64,000 bases of DNA from Mogibacterium sp. (GTDB lineage: Bacteria; Bacillota; Clostridia; Peptostreptococcales; Anaerovoracaceae), in contig JAFRGC010000013.1 of NCBI GenBank assembly GCA_017434025.1, positions 46,411-110,410 of the forward strand. Direction: 5' to 3'. Below are positions 27,080-35,744 of this stretch, piece after piece. Position 1 is the stretch's first letter. The number at the start of each line of letters is the position of its first letter. The position numbers and the translations under genes are program-made. The notes under the pieces are model-generated. The model had not been told where the DNA came from. It saw only the letters and a program-made list of their open reading frames with translations, and ran no database searches.

Positions 27080-29284
27080 TTATCTTGGTCTGAATACTTT
27101 GATCACGCCTTCTACCTGCCTGAGCCCGGTGAGAAGTCTCTGTATCTGATGCATATCGGATATCTCTACAGTGAGCAGCGAATTCGTCGTGCCCGGCTCA
27201 CCCTGTGTGAGGTTGAGCCCTACTACCTCGATGTCGTAGTCATCGCATACCTTAGAGAGATCTTTGAATATACCTTTGCGTTCCTCGGATGTGACCTGAA
27301 TGTCAACGTAATACTTGCGGAGTTTGTCCGGAGTATCCCATTCAACTTCGATCAGCCTGCCTTTGTCTGCTTCTCTGATGTTGCATATGTTAGGACAATC
27401 CGATCTGTGAACAGTGATACCCTTACCTTTCGATATATAGCCTAAAATGCTGTCGCCAGGGACAGGATTGCAGCATGTTGCGCGTCTGATCAGCAGGTTG
27501 TCGGAGCCTTTGACTACGATACCGGATTCTGATCCCTCTGCTCCCCTGTTGACAGGTTTCTTCTTGGTCTCGATCTGCTCAGGTATCGGTTCTTCTTTCT
27601 TCTGGTTATCAGCCTCATAATATTCTATGAGTTTCTGTCCCAGTTTGGATACCGAGTTGCCTCCCCTGGAGATCTGAAGGTAGAGTTCGTTGACGTTCGA
27701 GCAGTTGAAATCCTTGGCAGCTTTCAGGATATATGCGTTCTTCGCAACGAGAACAGGATCATATCCTTTCTTCTTGATATAACTTGTGATATTCGTCTTG
27801 CCCTTGATGACGTCGTCGTTCTTGTCAGCCTTGCGCAGCCAGTTCCTGATCTTGGCACGCGCCTGCGAAGTCTTACAGAGTTTGAGCCAGTCCATGCTCG
27901 GTCCTGAAGAGTTCGCAGATGTTACGATCTCTACGATATCACCGTTGTTCAGCTGGTGGTCGATAGTGACCATCTTGCCGTTGACTTTGGCTCCTACGCA
28001 CTTGACGCCTATCTCGGTATGGATCTTGAAAGCAAAATCCAGAGGTGTACTGCCTGCAGGGAGTTCCATAACGTCTCCGCCAGGTGTAAATACGAATACC
28101 TGCGTATCAAAGAGATCCATCTTGAGCGTCTGAAGGAACTCTACGGAGTCGGCAGCTTCTTTCTGCCATTCGAGAGCCTGCCTCAGCCAGGCGAGTTTCT
28201 GTTCACTCTCATCCTCAGAACCGCTGATCTTGCCTTCTTTGTATTTCCAGTGAGCTGCGATACCGTATTCTGCGATACGGTGCATCTCATAAGTTCTGAT
28301 CTGTATCTCAAATGGCTCGCCGTTGTCACCCAGCACAGTTGTGTGGAGTGACTGATACATATTAGGCTTAGGCATCGCGATGTAGTCTTTGAACCTGCCC
28401 GGGATCGGCTTCCACCTCGTATGTACGAGTCCGAGAGCCGCGTAGCAGTCCTTGACGCTCGATACCAGTATCCTTACAGCGAGGATATCGAAGATCTCAT
28501 CGATCTTCTTATTCTGCATCACCATCTTGCGGTAGATGCTGTACAGATGTTTGTGTCTTCCCTTGACATCATGCTGGATCCCTGCAGAATCAAGCTCTTC
28601 TGAAATCTCGGATGTCAGAGATTCGAGATTCCTCTCATAGAGCTGTTTCTTGCGTTCGACCTCTTCGGAAAGATTCTTGTACTCTATCGGATGGAGGTAT
28701 TTGAGCGCGAGATCCTCAAGCTCGAATTTGATGCTGAATATTCCCAGTCTGCCTGCGAGCGGAGCGTAGATCTCAAGCGTCTCCATCGCTTTGGTGATAC
28801 GCTTCTCCGTCGGCATGTATTCAAGAGTCCTCATATTGTGCAGTCGGTCTGCCAGCTTGATGATAAGGACTCTGATGTCCTTGGACATCGCAAGGAACAG
28901 TTTGCGGAAGTTCTCAGCCTGCGCGGCTTCTGTTGAGTCGTAAGAGATATTACCGAGCTTGGTGACGCCTTCGACAAGCGCAGCGATTTTCTCGTCAAAA
29001 TCTTTTACCAGCTCTTCGCGCGTATAAGGCGTATCTTCTACAGCATCATGGAGAAGTCCGGCTATCACCGTCTCATTGTCCATACCAAAACCGGCCAGTA
29101 TCTTGGCAACTGCGATCGGGTGAATAATGTAAGGTTCCCCGCTCTTACGAAACTGCCCTTCATGAAGTCTGAGGGCAGTTTCATATGCCTTGATAATGAC
29201 TGAATCATCATACTTAGGATTGATATCCCGCATATCCTGTATGAACTTCTCGGTTGACAGGTCCAGGACCTCTCTCATCGCCAT
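27080..29284 (-). CDS. relA: Bifunctional (p)ppGpp synthetase/hydrolase (Rel)
   Basis: 734 residues with all Rel domains. The N-terminal HD hydrolase has HPIAVAKILAG, GLLHDAVEDTPYTREEL and KLADRLHNMRTLE; the synthetase has GRFKDYIAMPKPNMYQSLHTTV; then TGS (VFTPGGDVMELPAGSTPLDFAF), a zinc-finger-like segment (RRATCCNPVPGD, HRSDCPNI) and a C-terminal ACT domain. Both active sites look intact, so it should make and destroy the alarmone. It follows secDF by 21 bases. Confidence 0.97.
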   Translation of the reverse strand: MAMREVLDLSTEKFIQDMRDINPKYDDSVIIKAYETALRLHEGQFRKSGEPYIIHPIAVAKILAGFGMDNETVIAGLLHDAVEDTPYTREELVKDFDEKIAALVEGVTKLGNISYDSTEAAQAENFRKLFLAMSKDIRVLIIKLADRLHNMRTLEYMPTEKRITKAMETLEIYAPLAGRLGIFSIKFELEDLALKYLHPIEYKNLSEEVERKKQLYERNLESLTSEISEELDSAGIQHDVKGRHKHLYSIYRKMVMQNKKIDEIFDILAVRILVSSVKDCYAALGLVHTRWKPIPGRFKDYIAMPKPNMYQSLHTTVLGDNGEPFEIQIRTYEMHRIAEYGIAAHWKYKEGKISGSEDESEQKLAWLRQALEWQKEAADSVEFLQTLKMDLFDTQVFVFTPGGDVMELPAGSTPLDFAFKIHTEIGVKCVGAKVNGKMVTIDHQLNNGDIVEIVTSANSSGPSMDWLKLCKTSQARAKIRNWLRKADKNDDVIKGKTNITSYIKKKGYDPVLVAKNAYILKAAKDFNCSNVNELYLQISRGGNSVSKLGQKLIEYYEADNQKKEEPIPEQIETKKKPVNRGAEGSESGIVVKGSDNLLIRRATCCNPVPGDSILGYISKGKGITVHRSDCPNICNIREADKGRLIEVEWDTPDKLRKYYVDIQVTSEERKGIFKDLSKVCDDYDIEVVGLNLTQGEPGTTNSLLTVEISDMHQIQRLLTGLRQVEGVIKVFRPR

Positions 29285-29305
29285 TATTCTTGAGCCTCTT
29301 ATTGA

Positions 29306-31564
29306 TTATTTGACTATGCCGTTATTTCTCTTTCTCTGTCTCTCGGCCTTCTGTCTGTTGTCTTCGTATTTCGAAATGCTTTCCTTCTTAGTCAGCTCAT
29401 AGAAGAGCGGGCTGCACAGGAAGATGGATGAATATGTACCGACAAATACACCGATCATCAGAGGGATAAGGAATCCTCTGAGTTCTGAGCTTGCCATAAA
29501 GAACAGCGGCAGCATTACAGCAAGTGTAGTGAGTGATGTCATAAGTGATCTTGACAGTGTCTGGTTGATACTGTCATTGATCAGCTCTACGTTCTGTTTA
29601 CGCTTATAGAACTTGGTATTCTCCCTGATCCTGTCGAATACTACGATCGTGTCGTTGATCGAGTAACCTACTACTGTGAGGATACCTGCGATGAACGGGT
29701 TGTTGATCGTAAAGTGGAAGATCGCGTAGAGCGAGAGTGTTACAAGCACATCGTGCGCGAGTCCTGCAACTGCTGCAAGTCCGTACTGCCAGTTCTTGAA
29801 TCTGAATCTGATATAGATCAGCATTACGACCGCAGCGATCAGGATCGACTTGATGGCGTTCTGCCTGAGGTCTTTACCGACAGTCGGTCCGAACTCTTCC
29901 GATGCAAGAACATCTGCATCACTGAATCCGTATTTGTCCTGAAGTGCATTGACAACTTCCGTTCTCTCAGCTGACTTCAGATCCTTGATCGTCCTAATGA
30001 TGACCTGTGAGTGATTGGATGTTGCATAAACGATCGTCGGGTTGAGATCGAAATCTGCGATCACATCTTTGACCTCATCGATCTCGACTTCCTGTCCCAG
30101 CTCGATCTGCATCATGGTACCACCGGTAAAGTCGATACCATAATTGAATCCTCTGAACAGGCCAAACGCGAGTCCGATAATGATGACACATGCACTGACT
30201 GCGAAGAATTTCTTCCTGTTCTCGATGAACTTGAACTTAAAGTCGGTAACCATGCGCTTCGGGCCGCTTCCGTCTTCTTTCATTCCGAACATGGAATAAG
30301 TTCCGAACTTCTTGCTCTCTGCGATGAGATTTACGAACAGCTGTGTGATAAGTACAGCTGTGATAACGCTCATAACAGTACCTATCATGAGGGTAAGTGC
30401 AAATCCCTTGACGGATGTAGTTCCGAACAGATAGAGAACAAATGCAGCAACGAGTGTGGTCGTCTGTGCGTCAACGACTGTACCGAGAGCAGCACGATAT
30501 CCCATATCTACAGCGACTCTTACAGACTTGCCCTTGGCGATCTCTTCTCTGATCCTGGTGAAGATGATGACGTTCGAGTCTACTGCCATACCTATCGAGA
30601 GGATGATACCTGCGATACCAGGGAGTGTCAGGACTGATCCCATACCTACCATGATCCAGAGTACGAACTGGATATACAGCAGCAGAGCAAGGTCTGCGAT
30701 CACTCCAAGGATACCGTAATACAGAACCATGATGATCATAACCAGACAGAGACCGATAGCACCGGCCTTGACGCTCAGTGTCAGAGCGTTGGCACCGATC
30801 GTAGCGGTCTGTACGGATGAATTGATCTCAGTGAGATTTGCCGGCAGAGCACCGCCCCTGATGAGAGCAGAGAGTCCGGACGCTTCAGTCTCAGAGAATC
30901 CGCCAGGTCTTGTGATCTCGCAAGATCTGTTGTTGATCTTCTCATGAACGACCGGAGCCGAAATGACTTCATCATCAAGGCAGATGACGATAGCTCTGTT
31001 GCTTACGAGATTGCCTGCTTCATCGGTCATGGTAGGAACGATCTCACCGCTGATCGCTTTGCCTGTGGCATCTGCAAACAGATCAGTTCCCTCTGCTGTG
31101 AAATCGATAGTGATCTTATAGCCACCGTTATTAGTATCAGTAGCTATCTGTGAATCACTGATGCCTTCACCTGTAAGTGCCAGAGTCTCGTCGGCAAGAT
31201 AGAATTTCAGCTGCGCTGTTCTTCCGATCTGCTCGATAGCCTGTTCTGCATTCTCAACACCAGGCATCTCTACTCTGATCCTGTTGGTTCCTTCGATGGA
31301 GACCGCTGCTTCGCTGATACCCATAGCATTTACTCTGTTCTCGAGTACGCTCTTGGTCTGGTTCATGATCTGCGTAAGTCCGGTCCCGGTCTCAGTAGTA
31401 TCAGCTTCGAGAAGTACGTAAACACCACCGTTGATGTCAAGGCCGTACTTGAGCTGTTTGCCGAGATTTTCTACCTTACCGATGCCGAAAATGGAGATGA
31501 ACCATGAAGCGATCAGCACTAAGATAACAATTACTGCTAAAACTTTTCTTCTTCCTGTTTTCAT
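29306..31564 (-). CDS. secDF: Protein translocase subunit SecDF (fused)
   Basis: 752 residues, SecD and SecF in one chain. N-terminal membrane helix, GKQLKYGLDINGGVYVLLEAD (SecD D1), first periplasmic domain, six-helix SecD membrane unit with GIAGIILSIGMAVDSNVIIFTRIREE, then the SecF half with FNYGIDFTGGTMM and GYSINDTIVVFDRIREN. SecDF uses ion gradient energy to finish export. It has its own promoter (31647-31675) and is separated from yajC by a terminator-like hairpin. Confidence 0.97.
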   Translation of the reverse strand: MKTGRRKVLAVIVILVLIASWFISIFGIGKVENLGKQLKYGLDINGGVYVLLEADTTETGTGLTQIMNQTKSVLENRVNAMGISEAAVSIEGTNRIRVEMPGVENAEQAIEQIGRTAQLKFYLADETLALTGEGISDSQIATDTNNGGYKITIDFTAEGTDLFADATGKAISGEIVPTMTDEAGNLVSNRAIVICLDDEVISAPVVHEKINNRSCEITRPGGFSETEASGLSALIRGGALPANLTEINSSVQTATIGANALTLSVKAGAIGLCLVMIIMVLYYGILGVIADLALLLYIQFVLWIMVGMGSVLTLPGIAGIILSIGMAVDSNVIIFTRIREEIAKGKSVRVAVDMGYRAALGTVVDAQTTTLVAAFVLYLFGTTSVKGFALTLMIGTVMSVITAVLITQLFVNLIAESKKFGTYSMFGMKEDGSGPKRMVTDFKFKFIENRKKFFAVSACVIIIGLAFGLFRGFNYGIDFTGGTMMQIELGQEVEIDEVKDVIADFDLNPTIVYATSNHSQVIIRTIKDLKSAERTEVVNALQDKYGFSDADVLASEEFGPTVGKDLRQNAIKSILIAAVVMLIYIRFRFKNWQYGLAAVAGLAHDVLVTLSLYAIFHFTINNPFIAGILTVVGYSINDTIVVFDRIRENTKFYKRKQNVELINDSINQTLSRSLMTSLTTLAVMLPLFFMASSELRGFLIPLMIGVFVGTYSSIFLCSPLFYELTKKESISKYEDNRQKAERQRKRNNGIVK

Positions 31565-31646
31565 ATCTATCGTGTAAACCTTTCAGTAAAATAATATCAA
31601 AATGTCAAAATACGCATAGTCCGACATTTAAACAAATATTCAATAT

Positions 31647-31675
31647 ATTGTATCCGATTAGCATTGCAATTTCAA
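31647..31675 (-). promoter_or_regulatory. Sigma-A promoter of secDF
   Basis: On the minus strand TTGAAA (31670-31675) and TACAAT (31647-31652) are spaced by exactly 17 bases, giving a start near 31640 and a leader of about 75 bases before the secDF ATG at 31564. It lies just after the hairpin that ends the yajC message. Confidence 0.65.
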
Positions 31676-31680
31676 TATAA

Positions 31681-31702
31681 AAGCACTCCCAGAGGAGTGC
31701 TT
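31681..31702 (-). terminator. Probable intrinsic terminator after yajC
   Basis: A perfect 9-bp stem AAGCACTCC / GGAGTGCTT with a four-base loop, followed on the minus strand by TTATATTG. The T-run is short, so some read-through into secDF is likely. The rest of the 192-base yajC-secDF gap holds only the secDF promoter and leader. Confidence 0.65.
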
Positions 31703-31756
31703 AAATGTACTATTTTAGATACCATTCCGATTATGTCAGCGCTGTCCGCGCGTTGC

Positions 31757-32146
31757 TTATTCGGACTTTCTTGTAAGCTTCTTAGGAGTGACTTTCTTGT
31801 CTCTGTCCGGTCTTGTCTCCTCTTCCTGCTCAGCTGCCTTAGCGGCTTCCTTCTTAGCCTCAGCCTTAGCTGCTTCGCCCTTGCTGACACTTGCGACAGC
31901 AGTCTTGAGGAACTCGATCTTGGTCTTCTCAGCACCTGTTGTAATGACTACAGACTTCTCATTGAGCTTGACGACCTTACCGATAACTCCGCCGATCGTG
32001 ATGATCTCATCACCGAGCTGGATGCTGGATCTCATCTCTGCATCAGCTTTCTCTTTCTTCTTCTGCGGTCTGATCATCATGAAATAGATCATGAGAATGA
32101 ATACAACCAGTAATATAATGCTAGGAATCGGGCTCTGACTTGACAT
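31757..32146 (-). CDS. yajC: Preprotein translocase accessory subunit YajC
   Basis: 129 residues. One N-terminal membrane helix (IILLVVFILMIYFMMIRPQKKK) and the YajC core GDEIITIGGVIGKVVKLNEKSVVITT; then an unusually long charged Ala/Glu/Lys tail of about 45 residues. Start is the ATG at 32144-32146 with GAGGAGG upstream. A longer reading into the tRNA-Leu gene is spurious. Yaj C binds SecDF; the two genes are adjacent here. Confidence 0.95.
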   Translation of the reverse strand: MSSQSPIPSIILLVVFILMIYFMMIRPQKKKEKADAEMRSSIQLGDEIITIGGVIGKVVKLNEKSVVITTGAEKTKIEFLKTAVASVSKGEAAKAEAKKEAAKAAEQEEETRPDRDKKVTPKKLTRKSE

Positions 32147-32165
32147 AATTACCTCCTCAAATAAA

Positions 32166-32252
32166 TGGTACCGGTGGTGGGGCTCGAACCCACACGATAT
32201 CGCTATCACCGGATTTTGAATCCGGCGCGTCTGCCAATTCCGCCACACCGGC
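32166..32252 (-). tRNA. tRNA-Leu (anticodon CAA)
   Basis: The minus strand folds into an 84-base type II tRNA plus an encoded CCA (32166-32168). Acceptor arms are GCCGGTG / CACCGGT, the anticodon stem CCGGA / TCCGG encloses loop TTCAAAA (anticodon CAA, reads UUG), there is a long variable arm, and the T arm is GTGGG-TTCGAGC-CCCAC. Confidence 0.96.
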
Positions 32253-32285
32253 ACAGGCAGATCTACACAATTTGTGATAAAAAAA

Positions 32286-32368
32286 TGGTGTGGATGACTG
32301 GACTCGAACCAGCACGGTTGCCCACATGGCCCTCAACCATGCGCGTCTGCCTATTCCGCCACATCCAC
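32286..32368 (-). tRNA. tRNA-Leu (anticodon GAG)
   Basis: A type II tRNA of 80 bases plus encoded CCA (32286-32288). Acceptor arms GTGGATG / CATCCAC are perfect. The anticodon stem CATGG / CCATG encloses TTGAGGG, giving anticodon GAG for CUC/CUU. It lies 33 bases upstream of tRNA-Leu(CAA) and probably shares its transcript. Confidence 0.96.
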
Positions 32369-32381
32369 ACGTCAATTATGT

Positions 32382-32410
32382 ATTATAGAGATTCATCAGG
32401 TAAAAATCAA
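32382..32410 (-). promoter_or_regulatory. Sigma-A promoter of the tRNA-Leu pair (and yajC)
   Basis: Minus-strand TTGATT (32405-32410), a 17-base spacer and a consensus TATAAT (32382-32387) lie 14 bases before the tRNA-Leu(GAG) 5' end. With no terminator before yajC, one transcript may carry both tRNAs and yajC. Confidence 0.7.
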
Positions 32411-32460
32411 GCATAAATTTTAAAAAATCTCTACACACATAATCGATCTTACGGACAGGA

Positions 32461-33057
32461 TCATTCTGTGATCGCTTTCAAAGCTTCATCTACAGCAGCT
32501 TCCAGTTCAGCAATCGTCCCGTTATTGTAGAAAACTCTGTCTGCCAGACTGATCTTATGATCTTCTTCTGCCTGAGAGTCTATGATCAGCTCGATCACTG
32601 TTGGATCGATGTTATCTCTCGCCATAATCCTGGCCGCTCTCAGGTCATGATCAGCAGTGACGACCCACACCTCATCGTAGTTGTTCTCCTGATGCTTCTC
32701 GAACAGCAGAGGGATATCGAAGAACATGACTTTGGCGCCTTGTGCAGTCAGGTCCGCCTTGATCTTCTCGATATCTCTCAGAATGACTGCTGTTGTCCCC
32801 TCCTCGAGGATCTTCATATACCTCTCATCTCTGAACACGAGGTCGCGCATCGCAACACGGTTCAGACTGCCATCCTCATTGATGTACTGAGGGCCAAAGT
32901 GCTCTAGTATGTAAGGCATAGCCTTACCGCCCGCAGAGGTCATCTCCCGTGACATCTTGTCTGCGTCAATAACAGTATATCCTCTGGATATCAGATGATC
33001 TGTTATAGTTGATTTACCAGTACCTATACCTCCGGTTATTGCAATTGAAATCATCAT
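32461..33057 (-). CDS. coaE: Dephospho-CoA kinase
   Basis: 198 residues. P-loop AITGGIGTGKSTITDHL, DADKMSREMT, and the lid/CoA-binding region VVTADHDLRAARIMARDNI are clear. It catalyses the last step of CoA synthesis. polA-coaE is a familiar Bacillota pair, here 15 bases apart. An ATG one codon later is equally possible as start. Confidence 0.95.
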   Translation of the reverse strand: MMISIAITGGIGTGKSTITDHLISRGYTVIDADKMSREMTSAGGKAMPYILEHFGPQYINEDGSLNRVAMRDLVFRDERYMKILEEGTTAVILRDIEKIKADLTAQGAKVMFFDIPLLFEKHQENNYDEVWVVTADHDLRAARIMARDNIDPTVIELIIDSQAEEDHKISLADRVFYNNGTIAELEAAVDEALKAITE

Positions 33058-33072
33058 ATACCTCTCTCATAA

Positions 33073-35739
33073 TTATTTCAGATCATACCAGGTCGTCCCG
33101 GAATGGATGTCACATGTGAGTTCGACTGCAAGATCAGCAGCACTTTTCATGCATGTATCCAGCAGTTCGGCGACTTCTCTCTCTTCGCTCACAGGTCCTT
33201 CTACGATCAGTTCATCGTGGATCTGCAGTATGAGTCTGGATCTCAGACCTCTTGCAGAGAGCTCATGAGAAACCGAATTCATTGCCTTCTTGATGATATC
33301 GGCTGCGGTACCCTGGATAGGAGTATTCATCGCAAGTCTCTTGGCAAGCTCCCGCTCCATGAATTTACGCGACGCGAATTCCGGGATCTGTCTGACTCTG
33401 CCGAAATACGTCCTTACTTCTCTTGACGTCTCCCCTTCGTTGATCAGGCCGTCGAGATATTCTTTGACAGCTTTGTGTTTGGCAAAATAATCGTTGATAT
33501 ATCTCTGCCCTTCTGCTCGTGAAATATTGAGACTCTCACCGAGGCCAAATCCGCTCATCCCGTAGACAACGCCAAAATTAACGGCTTTCGCTCTTGTCCT
33601 GTCAAGTGGCGTTACCTGATCTTCCGGTATGTCGAACACTCTCGAGGCAGTCGCCCGGTGGATGTCTTTGCCCTCTTTGAAATCATTGATCAGTGAAGCA
33701 TCCCCGCTGAGAGACGCCAGGATCCGCAATTCGATCTGAGAATAATCAGATCCGGTGAAAATGCTGTTCTCATCAGATACTACGAATGCTTTGCGGATCA
33801 GTCTGCCGTAATCGTCCCTGATCGGTATGTTCTGCAGGTTCGGCTCAGTACAGCTGAGACGTCCTGTAGCAGCGACTGTCTGCATGAAATGCGGTCTGAT
33901 CCTGCCGTCATCACCGATAAGGCCTAGAAGCCCCTCGACATAGGTACTGTTCAGTTTGGCAAGCTTGCGGTATTCAAGCACATCTTCGACGATCCTGTTG
34001 TCGTCTTTGAGCTTATCAAGAATGTCCGCCGCTGTTGAATATCCGCCTTTGCCTTTTGGCTTAGGATATGGTATCGCTAATTCTTCAAAAAGCACCTGTG
34101 CGAGCTGCTTCGGGGAATTGATATTGAAATCTCTCCCAGCTTCTTCGTATATACCAGACTCAAGAGACTTGATCCTTTCCGTGATCTCTGCTCCGATCGA
34201 TCTGAGAACTTCAGGATCACACTTGATCCCTTCAAATTCCATCCTGGCAAGGGTATGTACCAGCGGCATCTCGCATGTCTCAAAGAGCTCTTTGAGACTG
34301 TTGCTATCCAGAGCTTTCTCCTGCTCTTCTCTGACTTTGCTTGTATAGAATGCTCTGACAAAACAGTCTCCTGCTGTCAGGCCGGATGATCTGTCGTTTC
34401 TGTCATCTCCGAGGATCCCTGCTTCTGTTTCGCTTGCGACATAATTGTTATGTCTGAGCAGAAGTTTATCAAGCGGATACTTCTGCCTGTTCGGATCGAG
34501 AAGATATTCCGCAATTACAACATCATAGAAAGGCACCGGCACATCTTCAGAACAGCTCAGCATAGAATAAATGATCTTCTTGAGGCCGCAGCCGCAGAGC
34601 CTGTAATGCATGCCGGCAATGGAACTGATGACGATTGACGAATCCATTGGCGTAAGATCTCTGACACATGCGATCGCCTTTTCAGAGTCATATAGCGCAA
34701 ACGCAGTGACTTCAGGCGATCTGAGATGATCATCATCCGTCGCAGTCTCTATGTATACCTGACTCCCGGAAGGTACAATGCGGAAGAACTCTTCCAGATC
34801 GACCATCTTCTGTTCCGTTATCTCTTTCCTGAAGTCTTCCCCTCCGGATGCTGCCGAAAACGATGCTTCTTCCGCAGCTGCGCCTTCCCTGAGCTTCTTG
34901 ATAAACGAATTGAATTCAAGTTCAGTGTATACAGCAACCAGCTCGTTTATATCCGGTTCAGTAAATTCAAGATCTTCCCATTTGAATTCCACAGGAGAAT
35001 CTGTATTGATCGTCGCGAGCCACTTCGACATACGTGCGGATTCCGCGTTCTCACGGACATTCTCACCCATTTTGCCTTTGATCTCATCAGCATGCTCAAG
35101 AACATTTTCCAGAGATCCGTACTGCTGGAGAAGCGCGATCCCCTTCTTCTCACCGATCCCCGGTACGCCGGGGATATTATCGGATTTGTCGCCCATCAGG
35201 CCTTTGAGATCGATAAATTGCTTCGGTGTGAGTCCATATCTCTCCTGCATAGCAGCGATATCATATAGGTCAAATTCGCTCATTCCGCGCTTGTTTATCA
35301 GCACATTGACATTCTCATCGACAAGCTGCAGTTCGTCCTTGTCACCGGAAATTACGAGCGTTGTGAGCCCTGCCTGTGTAGCTTTGACAGACAGCGTTCC
35401 GATAATATCGTCAGCTTCGTATCTCGGCATTTCCAGTACTGCGATATTCATGGCACGCAGAACTCTGTGCAGAAGCGGGATCTCAGACAGAAGTTCTATC
35501 GGGGTCTGCTGCCTGCCGGCTTTGTATTCTGTATATTGTTCATGGCGGAAAGTTTTCTCTTTCATGTCAAAAGCTACAGCCAGGTAATCCGGGCTGTAGT
35601 CTTTGATGATCTTATTGAGCATATTGATAAAAGCGAAAACTCCCTGAGTGTGCATTCCTGTGGATGTTACCATAGGACGCATGGCAAAGTATGCTCTGAA
35701 CAGCAGACTGTTGCCGTCAATAAGAATCAGTTTCTTCAT
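33073..35739 (-). CDS. polA: DNA polymerase I
   Basis: 888 residues. The N-terminal 5'-3' exonuclease (LILIDGNSLLFRAYFA, LAVAFDMKEKTFRHE, GDKDELQLV, GLMGDKSDNIPGVPGIGEKKG) and the polymerase domain (TGRLSCTEPNLQNIPIR, GSDYSQIELRILASLS, DIHRATASRVF, RAKAVNFGVVYGMSGFGL, LQIHDELIVE) are complete. The middle 3'-5' exonuclease region reads YIETATDDD where proofreading enzymes have a D-x-E pair, so editing is probably lost as in Bacillus Pol I. It starts 5 bases after the P1 peptidase stop. Confidence 0.97.
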   Translation of the reverse strand: MKKLILIDGNSLLFRAYFAMRPMVTSTGMHTQGVFAFINMLNKIIKDYSPDYLAVAFDMKEKTFRHEQYTEYKAGRQQTPIELLSEIPLLHRVLRAMNIAVLEMPRYEADDIIGTLSVKATQAGLTTLVISGDKDELQLVDENVNVLINKRGMSEFDLYDIAAMQERYGLTPKQFIDLKGLMGDKSDNIPGVPGIGEKKGIALLQQYGSLENVLEHADEIKGKMGENVRENAESARMSKWLATINTDSPVEFKWEDLEFTEPDINELVAVYTELEFNSFIKKLREGAAAEEASFSAASGGEDFRKEITEQKMVDLEEFFRIVPSGSQVYIETATDDDHLRSPEVTAFALYDSEKAIACVRDLTPMDSSIVISSIAGMHYRLCGCGLKKIIYSMLSCSEDVPVPFYDVVIAEYLLDPNRQKYPLDKLLLRHNNYVASETEAGILGDDRNDRSSGLTAGDCFVRAFYTSKVREEQEKALDSNSLKELFETCEMPLVHTLARMEFEGIKCDPEVLRSIGAEITERIKSLESGIYEEAGRDFNINSPKQLAQVLFEELAIPYPKPKGKGGYSTAADILDKLKDDNRIVEDVLEYRKLAKLNSTYVEGLLGLIGDDGRIRPHFMQTVAATGRLSCTEPNLQNIPIRDDYGRLIRKAFVVSDENSIFTGSDYSQIELRILASLSGDASLINDFKEGKDIHRATASRVFDIPEDQVTPLDRTRAKAVNFGVVYGMSGFGLGESLNISRAEGQRYINDYFAKHKAVKEYLDGLINEGETSREVRTYFGRVRQIPEFASRKFMERELAKRLAMNTPIQGTAADIIKKAMNSVSHELSARGLRSRLILQIHDELIVEGPVSEEREVAELLDTCMKSAADLAVELTCDIHSGTTWYDLK

Positions 35740-35744
35740 GTAAT

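Noticed and set aside
32157-32375. Short frames across the tRNA-Leu genes (e.g. proteins with GGIGRRAWLRA or PVWRNWQTRRIQ)
   Set aside because: Classic translations of tRNA genes; the tRNA folds are unambiguous.
34778-35587. 269-codon plus-strand frame opposite polA
   Set aside because: Ser-rich composition typical of an antisense frame to a real gene; polA motifs on the other strand are complete.
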